The notes under the pieces were generated by a model. It worked only from the letters and a program-made list of their open reading frames with translations, did not search any database and was not told the origin of the DNA. Positions 36,057 to 44,556 of a DNA stretch of 64,000 nt are shown here, piece after piece. Location: NCBI GenBank assembly GCA_022736275.1, contig DZBJ01000012.1, forward strand, positions 1 to 64,000, given 5' to 3'. This stretch comes from Rikenella microfusus (lineage in GTDB: Bacteria; Bacteroidota; Bacteroidia; Bacteroidales; VadinHA17). Position numbers and translations under genes: made by a program. Numbering within the stretch: the stretch's first letter is position 1; each line of letters starts with the position of its first letter.

Positions 36057-36141
36057 GCAGGGCGCTATTCCCTCAGCACGAGGAAATGCAGCGAGACATA
36101 ATTATTCCACACTTATTTCTTAAGCGCCCTGCTTTTTTTTT
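36057..36141 (+). ncRNA. Putative 85-nt small RNA with closed end stem and T-run
   Basis: GCAGGGCGCT at 36057-36066 pairs perfectly with AGCGCCCTGC at 36123-36132, followed by nine T (36133-36141). An inner hairpin is possible between TTCCCTC (36068-36074, one bulge) and GAGGAA (36080-36085). Together with the consensus promoter whose start falls on the first stem base, this looks like an independent small RNA of about 85 nt. The alternative is a long-loop terminator after fabG or a leader processed from the tRNA-Thr transcript, because tRNA-Thr begins only 9 nt downstream. Confidence 0.55.
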
Positions 36142-36149
36142 GTATATAT

Positions 36150-36221
36150 GCCTCCTTAGCTCAGTGGTAGAGCAGCTCACTCGTAATGAGCAGGTCGTGG
36201 GTTCAACTCCCATGGGAGGCT
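36150..36221 (+). tRNA. tRNA-Thr (anticodon CGT)
   Basis: A 72-nt cloverleaf. Acceptor GCCTCCT pairs with GGGAGGC, the D-arm is TTAGCTCAGTGGTAGAGC, the anticodon loop CTCGTAA lies within the stem GCTCA/TGAGC, and the T-arm is GTGGGTTCAACTCCCAT. The discriminator is U and the CCA end is not encoded. It reads ACG codons. Confidence 0.95.
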
Positions 36222-36250
36222 CGGGTAGGCAATGAGAAGTAGGCAATAGG

Positions 36251-36345
36251 CAGTAGGCAGTAGGGTGATACGCCGTAGGCGTTAAAGTATTGTAGGACAA
36301 TAGTCAGGAAGTAACAAATACGCCGTAGGCGTTAAAGTATTGTAG
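36251..36345 (+). repeat. Hairpin-repeat doublet 1 (GTA-loop element)
   Basis: Two copies of a 26-bp unit at 36270-36295 and 36320-36345. Each is a 5-bp stem with a GTA loop, ACGCC-GTA-GGCGT, followed by TAAAGTATTGTAG. A GGCAGTAG-type repeat precedes the doublet. The second unit ends directly at the first base of tRNA-Gly. Related doublets occur at 58081-58157 and 59548-59622. Confidence 0.88.
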
Positions 36346-36417
36346 GCGGGAGTAGCTCAGGGGTAGAGCATCAGCTTCCCAAGCTGAGGGCCGTGGGTTC
36401 GAATCCCATTTCCCGCT
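36346..36417 (+). tRNA. tRNA-Gly (anticodon CCC)
   Basis: A 72-nt cloverleaf. Acceptor GCGGGAG pairs with TTCCCGC (G-T at the last pair), the D-arm is TAGCTCAGGGGTAGAGC, the anticodon stem TCAGC/GCTGA encloses the loop TTCCCAA, and the T-arm is GTGGGTTCGAATCCCAT. The discriminator is U, as usual for glycine. CCA is not encoded. It reads GGG codons. Confidence 0.95.
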
Positions 36418-36422
36418 CAAAC

Positions 36423-36455
36423 AAAAAGTCCCGTCCGCCAACTGGCGGATCGGGG
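36423..36455 (-). terminator. Hairpin with T-run on the minus strand
   Basis: Stem formed by CCCGTCCGCCA (36430-36440) and TGGCGGATCGGG (36443-36454, one bulged T), followed on the minus strand by TTTTTG. It may back up the terminator at 36563, or act weakly for tRNA-Gly on the plus strand. Confidence 0.6.
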
Positions 36456-36562
36456 CTATTGTTATTTAGACTGCCCGACTCTGATGTATCAGAGGGAGGG
36501 TCTGAAGTCTTGGACCAAATAAGCCACCGGACCTTCAGCCAAAAGACCTTAGGGCTGCAGGA

Positions 36563-36596
36563 CAAAAGAGCCTCCGGACTCTGATACCGGAGGCTC
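36563..36596 (-). terminator. Terminator of the 36624-37043 gene
   Basis: Perfect 10-bp stem GAGCCTCCGG (36568-36577) / CCGGAGGCTC (36587-36596) with a 9-nt loop. On the minus strand it is followed by TTTTG, 28 nt after the stop codon of the gene. Confidence 0.65.
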
Positions 36597-36623
36597 ACGA
36601 AAAATGGGGGACTGAACCTAAAC

Positions 36624-37043
36624 TCAGTGGCACGTGGAATGACAATCAATCATCTCCCAGTTTGTGGTTTCAAATACCATTCTCACAATATAATGGTTAC
36701 CCATATTTCCATTCAGATTCATACGCCAGGTAAAATAGCCTTTTGCGTATTCCTTTTCCAGATCATGTGCCTTGAATACCTCACCGGTTATCTTACTTGT
36801 ATATAATGCATTATTAAGCAGATACTTAGACCATATGATTTCTCCTTTTTTCATATGCTCTATGATCCTTAACTCAAAGTACAGAGGAAAATTCAGCACA
36901 TCAACCTCTTCACCGTTGCAAAGGATCGGGATATCATAGGTGTTATCTACAATTGCTTCGACCCAGACAGAGGTCTGAGCCGAAAGTCGCATCAATCCAA
37001 TACCTGATAACAGGCATACCAGCAAAAATGTTTTTGTTTTCAT
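36624..37043 (-). CDS. Secreted protein of unknown function
   Basis: A 139-aa protein with a Sec signal peptide (residues 1-22, ending LSAQ). The mature part, about 117 residues, contains many charged and aromatic residues (FPLYFELRIIEHMKKGEIIW) and ends in MIDCHSTCH, with two cysteines and two histidines near the C-terminus that could bind a metal. I do not recognise a family. It is monocistronic, with a terminator directly downstream. Confidence 0.65.
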   Translation of the reverse strand: MKTKTFLLVCLLSGIGLMRLSAQTSVWVEAIVDNTYDIPILCNGEEVDVLNFPLYFELRIIEHMKKGEIIWSKYLLNNALYTSKITGEVFKAHDLEKEYAKGYFTWRMNLNGNMGNHYIVRMVFETTNWEMIDCHSTCH

Positions 37044-37173
37044 AGCCGTTTTGGTTTAGGTTTAAATTATACCTAAAGTTCGGCTGAAAAACCCTGGTGT
37101 GCTTAGCAATTTTAAAGTGAAAACTTGCAATTTTAAGGCAGGAAATTGAACTTTTCGGATAACCCTACAAATT

Positions 37174-39228
37174 CTACCTGGAAGCAGTCTTCCTTCCCTC
37201 CTCAAGATGAAGATAAAGTTTGTGGAGATATATAGGCCTCAGATCCCAGCTCTTTTCGAGCAGCCCGAGAGCTTCACTGTACTTCCCCTTTTTATATAAT
37301 CCCCATCCCTTTGTGTGAAAGCAGGTATAGTTATCAGGTGTAATCTCCAGCGCTTTGTCCACGAGATCAATGCCTTCGTCAATATTCCGATCCTTATCTA
37401 TCAGGAAATAGGCCAGGGCATTCATCCTCGCAGGGTTTTCAGGTTCAAGCAAAAGTGCCTGCCGGTAAGATTCTTCTTCCTTTTCGGGCATTCCCGCCAT
37501 GGAATAGACATACGCAAGATAACTGGCTATGCGTGCCTCAGACCACGATTCCTTCCTACGGACGGCAATTAATTCCTCCAGATGGCGGTTTGCCCCGGCA
37601 GTATCACCCAGGGCAAAATCAAGCCATGCATACTGGTCCATCAGCATAGGATCACCCGGAAAGTCTCTGTCCGCCTTCCTGTAAAGCTTCTTTTCCTTCT
37701 TATACTGCCCGGTCCTGTGATAACAGATCCCAAGCTCGTAATAGAATGCACCCCAATAGGGCTTTGTTTCCCATTTTTGAAAGAATTCAAGCGCTTTCTC
37801 AAAACAGGGGATGGCTTTTTCATCCTCAAACATTTCAAAGTAACTGTCTCCGATGTTAAACCATACCATCGGATTTTGGTCATCAAGAGCAACCAGTTGC
37901 CGCAGGTAGCCAATCCGGTCGTTGAGTGTCCTGAAATATATCGCATACAAAGCATCATTCCTGATCTTGTCCTTCAAAGACATCTGATCATAGAGCTCAC
38001 GGCTCTTTAAACACCACTCTTTCCCAATCGTATAATTACTCAGGTTGTAATATGCTGTCGAAATACCAGTCATTGCACTTACAAGTGACGAATCAACCGA
38101 CAGTGCCTGTAAAAAGTACTCTATTGCTGTGGAAAAGTCGTTTTTATAGTAAGCACCCTGACCCATAAGATAGTACCTGTAGGCCTCAGGTGACTGAGTC
38201 GGGAAATTGTGCTTTTTTGGGAGCAGGTCAGGTCTTTCTTTTTCAAGTCTGGAAATCAACAGTGAATTTTGAATCAGTGTGGCAATCGAATCTATTGTTT
38301 GCAGTATCAACTCCGGCGTGCCATCCAATTGAAAAGAGCTTTGTGTTTCCTCAGTCTTCGAATCAGTCAACCGGGCATTTAACCGAATTGTATTTCCTGC
38401 CTGGCTTATGCTGCCGCTGACGAAAAATGCTGCATCAAGGCTCTGTGATACCGAACTGGCAACCGATGGAGTGATCGACATGTAAGTTGTGTATCCTTTT
38501 GCCTTAAGCAGGCCGTTGACTGTTTCAGTCTGCCTGACCTTCAGCATTTCCGAATTGGAAAGAGACGTGATGAGATTTAGCTGAATACCGTTCTGCCAGA
38601 TATCCCAGACGGTATCATTGGTCATGTTCTGAAACGGCATGACAGCAATTGAAATTCTGCCATCGGGCGGCATAAGTTCATTTTTCTGGTCGGCCTTATG
38701 AACCCTTGTGTAAATGAAAAAAGCAACAGCAGCAGTTGCCAGAATGACGATCAGGGTACCTGCAAAAGGAATCATTCCGGGTTGCCTTGATTTTTTTTTC
38801 GGATCGCCGTTACCGATGCTATCCATAATAATAATCGGCTCACCGTTGTCATTTAACCCTGCCTGTGAATCGGCTTTCTGGATGACATTGCCTCCCTTTC
38901 TGATTTTCCCCGGGGAGAACCCGAAATGTTCATGAAAACATTTATTGAAATATGCAGGACTACCGAAACCGGTCCTGTATGCCACCTCGGATACTGAGTA
39001 CTCTTCATTCCGAAGCAACTCCATAGCCCTCTGCAGACGCAACTCCCTGATGAACTGATTAACAGTTTTCCCGTTGATTGAATGGAGCCTGCGGCCCAAA
39101 GTGTAAAGGCTCAGGCCAGATTCTCTGGCAAGTTCATTGACTCCGAAGGATTCATTACCGATATTGGAATCGATAATGCCAGTCAGCTTACTGATAAAAG
39201 CCTGATCCCTTGGGGAGACAGTGGTCAT
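37174..39228 (-). CDS. AraC DNA-binding domain - TM - TPR regulator
   Basis: A 684-aa protein with an unusual order of parts. Residues about 10-110 form an N-terminal AraC-type HTH (LARESGLSLYTLGRRLHSI, SVSEVAYRTGFGSPAYFNKC). One transmembrane helix follows (about 150-172). After it comes a TolB/FlgO-like domain (RISIAVMPFQNMTNDTVWD, about 190-320), and then roughly eight TPR-like repeats to the C-terminus. The DNA-binding part faces the cytoplasm and the remainder probably the periplasm, so it can act as a one-component membrane sensor. Proteins of this kind with LuxR or OmpR-type HTHs (CadC-like) are known; the AraC version is less common. Target genes are unknown. Confidence 0.82.
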   Translation of the reverse strand: MTTVSPRDQAFISKLTGIIDSNIGNESFGVNELARESGLSLYTLGRRLHSINGKTVNQFIRELRLQRAMELLRNEEYSVSEVAYRTGFGSPAYFNKCFHEHFGFSPGKIRKGGNVIQKADSQAGLNDNGEPIIIMDSIGNGDPKKKSRQPGMIPFAGTLIVILATAAVAFFIYTRVHKADQKNELMPPDGRISIAVMPFQNMTNDTVWDIWQNGIQLNLITSLSNSEMLKVRQTETVNGLLKAKGYTTYMSITPSVASSVSQSLDAAFFVSGSISQAGNTIRLNARLTDSKTEETQSSFQLDGTPELILQTIDSIATLIQNSLLISRLEKERPDLLPKKHNFPTQSPEAYRYYLMGQGAYYKNDFSTAIEYFLQALSVDSSLVSAMTGISTAYYNLSNYTIGKEWCLKSRELYDQMSLKDKIRNDALYAIYFRTLNDRIGYLRQLVALDDQNPMVWFNIGDSYFEMFEDEKAIPCFEKALEFFQKWETKPYWGAFYYELGICYHRTGQYKKEKKLYRKADRDFPGDPMLMDQYAWLDFALGDTAGANRHLEELIAVRRKESWSEARIASYLAYVYSMAGMPEKEEESYRQALLLEPENPARMNALAYFLIDKDRNIDEGIDLVDKALEITPDNYTCFHTKGWGLYKKGKYSEALGLLEKSWDLRPIYLHKLYLHLEEGRKTASR

Positions 39229-39350
39229 GACTAATACAATGAGATAATCTTTGTGTCAGAAAGGGTTATCAATCAAAGTTCTGTAATTGCATCAATTAGT
39301 GCAAATATTTTTGATGAAGGTTAAGTTATTTATTGCCAATGTCCGCACTG

Positions 39351-39368
39351 ACGAAAGTCAACTTTCGT
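39351..39368. promoter_or_regulatory. 18-bp palindrome, candidate operator
   Basis: ACGAAAGT-CA-ACTTTCGT, perfect 8-bp arms, in the 248-bp gap upstream of the AraC-TPR gene (start 39228). It is the only strong symmetry in this gap; no T-run follows, so it is not a terminator. Confidence 0.4.
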
Positions 39369-39476
39369 TACCACCCGGTTCACGGACGGATATCAGGCGA
39401 ATGAAAGGCTGACAAAGATGAGAGGAGGTGCTGACTGCACAGTGCCTTTCCTTAACCTGGGAGAAGCCTGCCAGCG

Positions 39477-40196
39477 TCAGAACTTGTTCAGCAAAGTTAT
39501 AATATCAGCCTCCGGATCAGAGGCAGTCTTTTCATTGAAATTGCTCTCAATCAGCTCTTTCTTGTCAGGGAACGTCTTAATCAGAGACTTTCGGGTGAGC
39601 TGAACCCGGTAAAAGACCGAATCGGGACCCTGGATGTAATACCTGCTGACAAGCTTGAACTCATCGTAGCGTCTGTCAGGACTGTATACACGCTGATAAT
39701 CAGCTTCGTAAAACTCTTTGACTGGAATCTTTATGAACTGATAAGGTCCCTCCGTGAGTACCTCATAAAACTTGTTCTCCTGAATCTCCTTGTCGAACCT
39801 GGCTCCCGCGGTGGTTTTGAACAGCAATTCCCCGTCATCCTTATGAATGATCAGTTCTTCAATATGGTCCGACTTAATCTCCATAACCTCTCCGGAGGTT
39901 GATTCTGCAATGAGGAGCGTGTTTCTGACAAGATCCAGGTCACACAGCATGCGGTAGTATTTTTTTTCTCCACTGATCAGGAAAGAGGTGGTGATAAGAG
40001 TGTCAAACAACCTTGGAGTGCCCTTGACTCCCATGTACCTGTTATCAAATCCGAGAGCACCGGCATAAGGTGAAATGTTGACGACAGTCTTCAGATTCTG
40101 CTCGCTGGTAACCCCGGCCTGGTAACCTATCGACTTCTGTGCCAATAGTCCGGTTGAGCACATAAAAAGAATTCCCAGGATAGTAATCGATTTCAT
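39477..40196 (-). CDS. Secreted protein of unknown function
   Basis: A 239-aa protein with a signal peptide (residues 1-20, ending LLAQ). The mature part contains a segment on dealing with a regulatory-looking strand pattern (YYRMLCDLDLVRNTLLIAES, YEVLTEGPYQFIKIPVKEFY) and a charged C-terminus. I see no family signature. The ATG at 40196 is preferred to a GTG at 40202. It lies 36 bp downstream of the M48 protease gene on the same strand and may be its operon partner. Confidence 0.65.
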   Translation of the reverse strand: MKSITILGILFMCSTGLLAQKSIGYQAGVTSEQNLKTVVNISPYAGALGFDNRYMGVKGTPRLFDTLITTSFLISGEKKYYRMLCDLDLVRNTLLIAESTSGEVMEIKSDHIEELIIHKDDGELLFKTTAGARFDKEIQENKFYEVLTEGPYQFIKIPVKEFYEADYQRVYSPDRRYDEFKLVSRYYIQGPDSVFYRVQLTRKSLIKTFPDKKELIESNFNEKTASDPEADIITLLNKF

Positions 40197-40232
40197 AAGC
40201 ACGATTATTTATTAGAATACTTAGCCTTAATG

Positions 40233-41168
40233 TCAGAACTGCCTTAGCAGGGCTATCCGTTTTTCTATAGGCGGATGGGTCATAAATAATGAACTGACCT
40301 GAAAAGATGCCGGCCTCTCTTTTTTTGGCTGGGGATTATCAATGAACATCTGTGCGACATCGTTACGCCTGACAGCCTCAATCGCCGGGTCTGCCGAGAT
40401 TTTTTCCAGGGCAGAGGCAAGTGCAAGGGGATTTTTTGTCATGTTTGCCGATCCGGCGTCAGCCATAAACTCACGCTGACGTGAGATGGCAAACCGGAAG
40501 AGAGATGACAGTAAATATCCGACAGCGGCCAGAAGCAGGGCCAGGAGAACCACCCTGCCATCCTTTTTGCCTTTGCCGCCTCCGCTGAACCTGACAGAGC
40601 GGACCAGCGCTTCAGTAATAAAAGCGAATATGCCGACAAAGATTATGGATATGATCAGCAGCCTTACATCACGGTTTCTTATGTGTGTGAGCTCATGTGC
40701 TATAACCGCTTCCAGTTCGTCATCGCCGAGCTTGTTGATGATACCTCTTGAAAGAGATACAGTGAAAGTGGATGTGTTTATGCCACTGGCAAAAGCATTC
40801 AGAGAGTCATCCTGTATGATGTTTATCTTAGGCAGTGGCATTCCGCTTCCTATGCAGAGGTTTTCAACCAGGTTGTAAATCCGCTTGTTCTCTTTCCTGC
40901 TCAGCGGAACGGAGCCGGTTGCCTTCTCTATCATTGCGGTATGAGAAAACCAGGCTATGGCAAACCATGTCAGAACCACGACGGCAACCCATGGTGCAGT
41001 CCTGACGAATATGCTGTTTGTCCCCGTAACACTGTACTGCTCCGTGGGCTGAATCAGGAAAATAAAGAGCCACACCAATCCCAGGAGCACCAGGGGGAAC
41101 ATAATAAGCAAAATAACAGATTTGAAATTGTTTGACCAGATCTGCTGATTTAGCCCGATATACTTCAT
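40233..41168 (-). CDS. htpX: M48 family zinc metalloprotease (HtpX-like)
   Basis: A 311-aa membrane protease. Zinc motif His158-Glu159-x2-His162 in IAHELTHIRNRD, third ligand in the REFMADAGS segment (about residue 235), and transmembrane segments at about 18-38, 58-75, 172-195 and 205-225. HtpX-type proteases cut misfolded membrane proteins. It lies 6 bp downstream of lemA, a pairing found in many bacteria. The symbol is by family; orthology with E. coli HtpX is approximate. Confidence 0.88.
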   Translation of the reverse strand: MKYIGLNQQIWSNNFKSVILLIMFPLVLLGLVWLFIFLIQPTEQYSVTGTNSIFVRTAPWVAVVVLTWFAIAWFSHTAMIEKATGSVPLSRKENKRIYNLVENLCIGSGMPLPKINIIQDDSLNAFASGINTSTFTVSLSRGIINKLGDDELEAVIAHELTHIRNRDVRLLIISIIFVGIFAFITEALVRSVRFSGGGKGKKDGRVVLLALLLAAVGYLLSSLFRFAISRQREFMADAGSANMTKNPLALASALEKISADPAIEAVRRNDVAQMFIDNPQPKKERPASFQVSSLFMTHPPIEKRIALLRQF

Positions 41169-41174
41169 AACTCT

Positions 41175-41729
41175 CTAGAAGTTCAGTTTAGGCGTCTCCT
41201 CAGCCTGAGCCCTGTTCTCTGCCAGGTCATACATCGTTTCACGCTTGAATCCGAACATACCCGCAATGAGGTTCGACGGGAATGTCTCAACGGCGTTATT
41301 CAGCTCCCTGGTGGCCGAATTGAAGAACCTGCGGGCAGCTGCCAGTTTGTTCTCAATGTCAGAGATTTCCTCCTGGAGTTGCATGAAGTTGGTGCTTGCC
41401 TTCAGGTCAGGGTATGCTTCAACTGCAACCCTCAGTCCCTGCAGAGCCGATGAAAGGCGACCGTCAGCCGCTATCTTCTCGTCAATGCCCTTTGCCTCCA
41501 GGGCGCTGGCGCGCGCCTTTGTGATTTCGGTAAGAACAGTGCTTTCATGTTTCATGTAAGCCTTGACAGCCTCAACCAGCTGAGGGATAAGGTCAAGTCT
41601 CTGCTTCAGCTGGACATCGATGTCGGCAAACGCATTCTCACGGCTGTTCCTGAGTTTCACAAGCCTGTTGTAGAGGTTCACTGCGAACAGGGCCAGCACG
41701 GCAATAATGATCAGTAGTACATAGAACAT
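41175..41729 (-). CDS. lemA: LemA family protein
   Basis: A 184-aa protein with an N-terminal transmembrane helix (residues 2-20) and a long helical bundle. It has the family features NLYNRLVKLRNSRENAFADI, QLKQRLDLIPQLVEAVKAYM and a C-terminal RREL-like segment near the end. Molecular role is unknown. It is co-transcribed with the downstream M48 protease. Confidence 0.9.
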   Translation of the reverse strand: MFYVLLIIIAVLALFAVNLYNRLVKLRNSRENAFADIDVQLKQRLDLIPQLVEAVKAYMKHESTVLTEITKARASALEAKGIDEKIAADGRLSSALQGLRVAVEAYPDLKASTNFMQLQEEISDIENKLAAARRFFNSATRELNNAVETFPSNLIAGMFGFKRETMYDLAENRAQAEETPKLNF

Positions 41730-41782
41730 CTCTTTTCTATTTTTAATTTGTCATGTAAAAATACAATTAAAATGAATTATGT

Positions 41783-42424
41783 TTAAGTATTCCACTCCCT
41801 GAAGAACTGCTCGAGGTACTTCACCATGAAATCATGTCTCTCATCCGCCAGTTTCCTTCCTGTGGCGGTGTTCATCATTTCCCTGAGCATAAGCAGCTTA
41901 TCGTAGAAATGATGCACCGTGGATGCGGAGTTTTTACTTGATGAAGCGAGTCCTGGCTGACCGGCCAGACCTGCCCGGGGGTCATAGATATCACGTCCCC
42001 TGAATCCTCCGTAACCGAATGCTCTGGCAATGCCTATGGCGCCGATGGCATCAAGCCTGTCTGCATCCTGGACGATCTGAAGCTCATCGCTTTTAACCAC
42101 AGCATGACTCCCCTTTGAGAAGGAGATATTCTCATTGATGTTTACAACCTCATCTGTTACACGGGTATCAACCCCGAGGCTGCCAAGCAGCCTGCGTATC
42201 TCAGCAGGTCCGTCATGAGCGGCAAACTTATGATCTCCCACGTCATGCATCAACGCCCCCAGCTCAATGGTAAACCTGTCACCCCTGCCTTCGGATTCGT
42301 AAATAGCCAGGGCCAGCCTGACAACCCTTTCAATATGAGACCATCCGTGTCCGCTGTCATGTTGTTGCATTGCCTCTCTTACGAAATCACTGACTTCTGT
42401 TATTATCTCCTCTTCGCTTTTCAT
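41783..42424 (-). CDS. HD-domain phosphohydrolase
   Basis: A 213-aa metal-dependent HD hydrolase. Motifs: HDSGHGWSHIERV (first His), LMHDVGDHK (HD pair) and VQDADRLDAIGAIGIARAF (last Asp). This is the YedJ/YpgQ-like group, which acts on nucleotides; the substrate is not certain. It is divergent from cinA, with 71 bp between starts. Confidence 0.87.
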   Translation of the reverse strand: MKSEEEIITEVSDFVREAMQQHDSGHGWSHIERVVRLALAIYESEGRGDRFTIELGALMHDVGDHKFAAHDGPAEIRRLLGSLGVDTRVTDEVVNINENISFSKGSHAVVKSDELQIVQDADRLDAIGAIGIARAFGYGGFRGRDIYDPRAGLAGQPGLASSSKNSASTVHHFYDKLLMLREMMNTATGRKLADERHDFMVKYLEQFFREWNT

Positions 42425-42458
42425 CTGATGAACTCACATTTCTGACACAAAATATAGA

Positions 42459-42490
42459 TAAATTTGCCTCCTTCACCAAACAGCGGAGGT
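42459..42490 (+). promoter_or_regulatory. cinA promoter and ribosome-binding site
   Basis: Exact -7 element TAAATTTG at 42459-42466 and GGAGG at 42486-42490, six bases before the cinA ATG. A Shine-Dalgarno match of this strength is rare in this window. Confidence 0.65.
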
Positions 42491-42495
42491 TAAAT

Positions 42496-43740
42496 ATGAA
42501 CAGCGCCGAAATTATCACAATAGGAGATGAGATCCTCATCGGCCAGACCGTTGACACCAACTCGGCATGGATAGGTATGCAACTGAACCTGCTCGGCGTG
42601 ATGGTCAGCCGCATCACATCAGTCTCTGACAGGAGGGAAGAGATCAAAAGTGCCCTCAGCGAAGCCCTGGGGCGTACCGGGCTGGTTCTGATGACCGGCG
42701 GACTTGGTCCGACCAGCGATGATATTACAAAAGAGACCCTTGCTGAATATTTCGGCTCGAAGCTGGTGACTGACGGAGAGGTTCTGGCCGTGGTCACCGA
42801 AAGACTCAGGAAAAGGAACCTCGAACTGACCGACAATAACCGGCGGCAGGCGCTTGTGCCCGACAACTGCACAGTACTCGCCAACCATATGGGTACAGCT
42901 CCGGGCATGCTGTTCAATGCGGATGGAAAGATCATTATCTCCATGCCCGGGGTCCCTTCAGAGATGCAACACATCATGCAGGAGCATGTGCTGCCGCTCG
43001 TTGCGTCCAGGGCCGGAGGAAGGGTGATAATTCACAAGAATATCATGACCTACGGAACCTTCGAGGCAAAACTTGCAGAGAGACTTATGATTTTTGAGCA
43101 GGAGCTTCCCCGTGAGGTCAGGCTTGCCTACCTGCCTGCCTGGGGTGTGATAAAGCTGCGCCTGACCGGTATCGGTGATGACAGGAATTCGATTTCAGGT
43201 ATGATTGATGAGCAGGTCAGGAAGCTCTATTCCATCATTCCTGATGTGATATATGGCGAAGATGAAGCAACTCTTGAGGAGATAATAGGCAATTTACTCT
43301 TAGACAATCATTTAACTCTGTCAACTGCTGAGAGCTGCACCGGCGGAAAGATAGCATCGCTGATCACTTCGGTGCCTGGCAGTTCAGCCTGGTTCAGGGG
43401 CTCGGTGGTAGCTTATGACAACAGCATCAAGACCAGCCTGCTCCACGTTGATCCTGAGACAATCAGGCTTCACGGAGCTGTCAGTGAGGAGACGGCAGTG
43501 GCCATGGCACGGGGTATACGGAAGCTCACGGGAACTGATTATTCCGTTGCTGTGACGGGTATTGCAGGACCGGCAGGAGGGACTCCTGAAAAACCGGTCG
43601 GAACGGTTTGGATTGCTGTGGCCTCTTACAGTGGCGTAGTGGTTGAGAAACACAGTTTTGCCGACAACAGGATCATCAATATATCGAGGTCGGCAACCAC
43701 TGCCCTTAATATGCTTAGAAAACAGATAATCAGCAGGTAA
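42496..43740 (+). CDS. cinA: CinA-like competence/damage-inducible protein, NMN amidase
   Basis: A 414-aa two-domain protein. Residues 1-170 are a MoCF-like domain (IITIGDEILIGQTVDTNSAW, MTGGLGPTSDDITKE). Residues about 255-414 are the PncC nicotinamide-mononucleotide deamidase domain (TLSTAESCTGGKIASLITS, VTGIAGPAGGTPEKPVGTVW). It recycles pyridine nucleotides after NAD breakdown and may repair ADP-ribose-type damage. The usual full length for the family is reached. Confidence 0.93.
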   Translation: MNSAEIITIGDEILIGQTVDTNSAWIGMQLNLLGVMVSRITSVSDRREEIKSALSEALGRTGLVLMTGGLGPTSDDITKETLAEYFGSKLVTDGEVLAVVTERLRKRNLELTDNNRRQALVPDNCTVLANHMGTAPGMLFNADGKIIISMPGVPSEMQHIMQEHVLPLVASRAGGRVIIHKNIMTYGTFEAKLAERLMIFEQELPREVRLAYLPAWGVIKLRLTGIGDDRNSISGMIDEQVRKLYSIIPDVIYGEDEATLEEIIGNLLLDNHLTLSTAESCTGGKIASLITSVPGSSAWFRGSVVAYDNSIKTSLLHVDPETIRLHGAVSEETAVAMARGIRKLTGTDYSVAVTGIAGPAGGTPEKPVGTVWIAVASYSGVVVEKHSFADNRIINISRSATTALNMLRKQIISR

Positions 43741-43782
43741 GCGTTTGCATGGGAACCTTGTTGGAAAAAAATAAGGGAATTA

Positions 43783-43814
43783 TTTGGTTAATAGAATAAA
43801 AATCACGTATTTTG
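43783..43814 (+). promoter_or_regulatory. Promoter of the rpmB-rpmG-DUF4295 operon
   Basis: TTTG at 43783-43786, 21-bp spacer, and TATTTTG at 43808-43814 (consensus -7 with one base missing). The ATG is 48 nt downstream. Confidence 0.5.
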
Positions 43815-43861
43815 CGAACCGATTTTTGGAGTTTTTCAGAACATTTAAAAAAGTAATAATA

Positions 43862-44101
43862 ATGTCAAAGGTTTGTCAGGTCACCGGCAAGAAAGCAGTA
43901 GTCGGAAACAACGTTTCCCACTCGAAGAGGAGGACCAAAAGAAAATTCATGGCCAACCTGTTCACCAAGAGGTATTACCTTCCCGAGGAGAGCAGATGGA
44001 TCACCCTTAAGGTATCAGCAGCAGGAATGAGGAACATCAACAAGAACGGCCTTACCTCGGTTCTTAAGGAAGCAAGGGAAAAAGGTTACATTATCAACTA
44101 A
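43862..44101 (+). CDS. rpmB: 50S ribosomal protein L28
   Basis: A 79-aa basic ribosomal protein starting [20 protein letters not shown], with the L28 signature [11 protein letters not shown] and [16 protein letters not shown]. The open frame extends further upstream, but the ATG at 43862 gives the standard N-terminus. It is first in a three-gene ribosomal operon, 16 bp before rpmG. Confidence 0.97.
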   Translation: MSKVCQVTGKKAVVGNNVSHSKRRTKRKFMANLFTKRYYLPEESRWITLKVSAAGMRNINKNGLTSVLKEAREKGYIIN

Positions 44102-44117
44102 TTAAACCGGACACAAA

Positions 44118-44306
44118 ATGGCAAAGAAGAGCAAAGGCAACAGGGTGCAGGTGATCCTTGAATGCACAGAGCATAAGGAATCCGGTCAGCCGGGCACCTC
44201 CAGGTACATCACCACCAAGAATCGCAAGAACACTCCTGACCGTCTTGAGAGAAAAAAATATAATCCAATTCTTAAAAAAATGACCCTTCACAGGGAAATT
44301 AAATAA
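44118..44306 (+). CDS. rpmG: 50S ribosomal protein L33
   Basis: A 62-aa basic ribosomal protein ([34 protein letters not shown]). It lacks the CxxC zinc motif pairs, so it is the zinc-independent form, with a single Cys. It is followed 10 bp later by the DUF4295 gene. Confidence 0.96.
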   Translation: MAKKSKGNRVQVILECTEHKESGQPGTSRYITTKNRKNTPDRLERKKYNPILKKMTLHREIK

Positions 44307-44316
44307 TCAATGAGTT

Positions 44317-44472
44317 ATGGCAAAGAAAGTTGTTGCGACACTAAAGACAGGAACCGGAAGGTCATTCACCAAATGCATCAAGGTGGTGAAGTCAGACAAG
44401 TCCGGCGCTTACCAGTTCAGGGAAGAAATTGTTCATAACGATCACGTTAAGGACTTCTTTTCAAAGAAATAA
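44317..44472 (+). CDS. DUF4295 small protein, likely ribosomal
   Basis: A 51-aa basic protein (MAKKVVATLKTGTGRSFTKC at the start, HVKDFFSKK at the end). It matches the Bacteroidota-specific DUF4295 family, almost always encoded directly after rpmB-rpmG. From memory, structural work on a Flavobacterium ribosome assigned a new large-subunit protein (bL38) in this group; I am not certain of that match. It overlaps nothing and is followed by a strong terminator, so it ends the operon. Confidence 0.9.
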   Translation: MAKKVVATLKTGTGRSFTKCIKVVKSDKSGAYQFREEIVHNDHVKDFFSKK

Positions 44473-44501
44473 GATCACTTTATCTGATCATGCTTTACAG
44501 G

Positions 44502-44530
44502 GAGACGCCGATAAGTGCGTCTCTTTTTTT
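44502..44530 (+). terminator. Terminator of the rpmB operon
   Basis: GAGACGC (44502-44508), 8-nt loop, GCGTCTC (44517-44523) and seven T (44524-44530), 30 nt after the DUF4295 stop. Confidence 0.9.
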
Positions 44531-44556
44531 AATTTTGACGGATCAATACTCACGTG

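Noticed and set aside
36057-36141. SRP (4.5S) RNA
   Set aside because: CTCAG, GGAA and GCAGCG strings recall the SRP core, but the required GGAA tetraloop is not closed by a proper stem and the strongest inner hairpin pairs other bases.
36251-36345. CRISPR array
   Set aside because: The units come only in pairs, are palindromic at the 5' end and have no cas genes nearby; 23-25-bp gaps occur just once per doublet.
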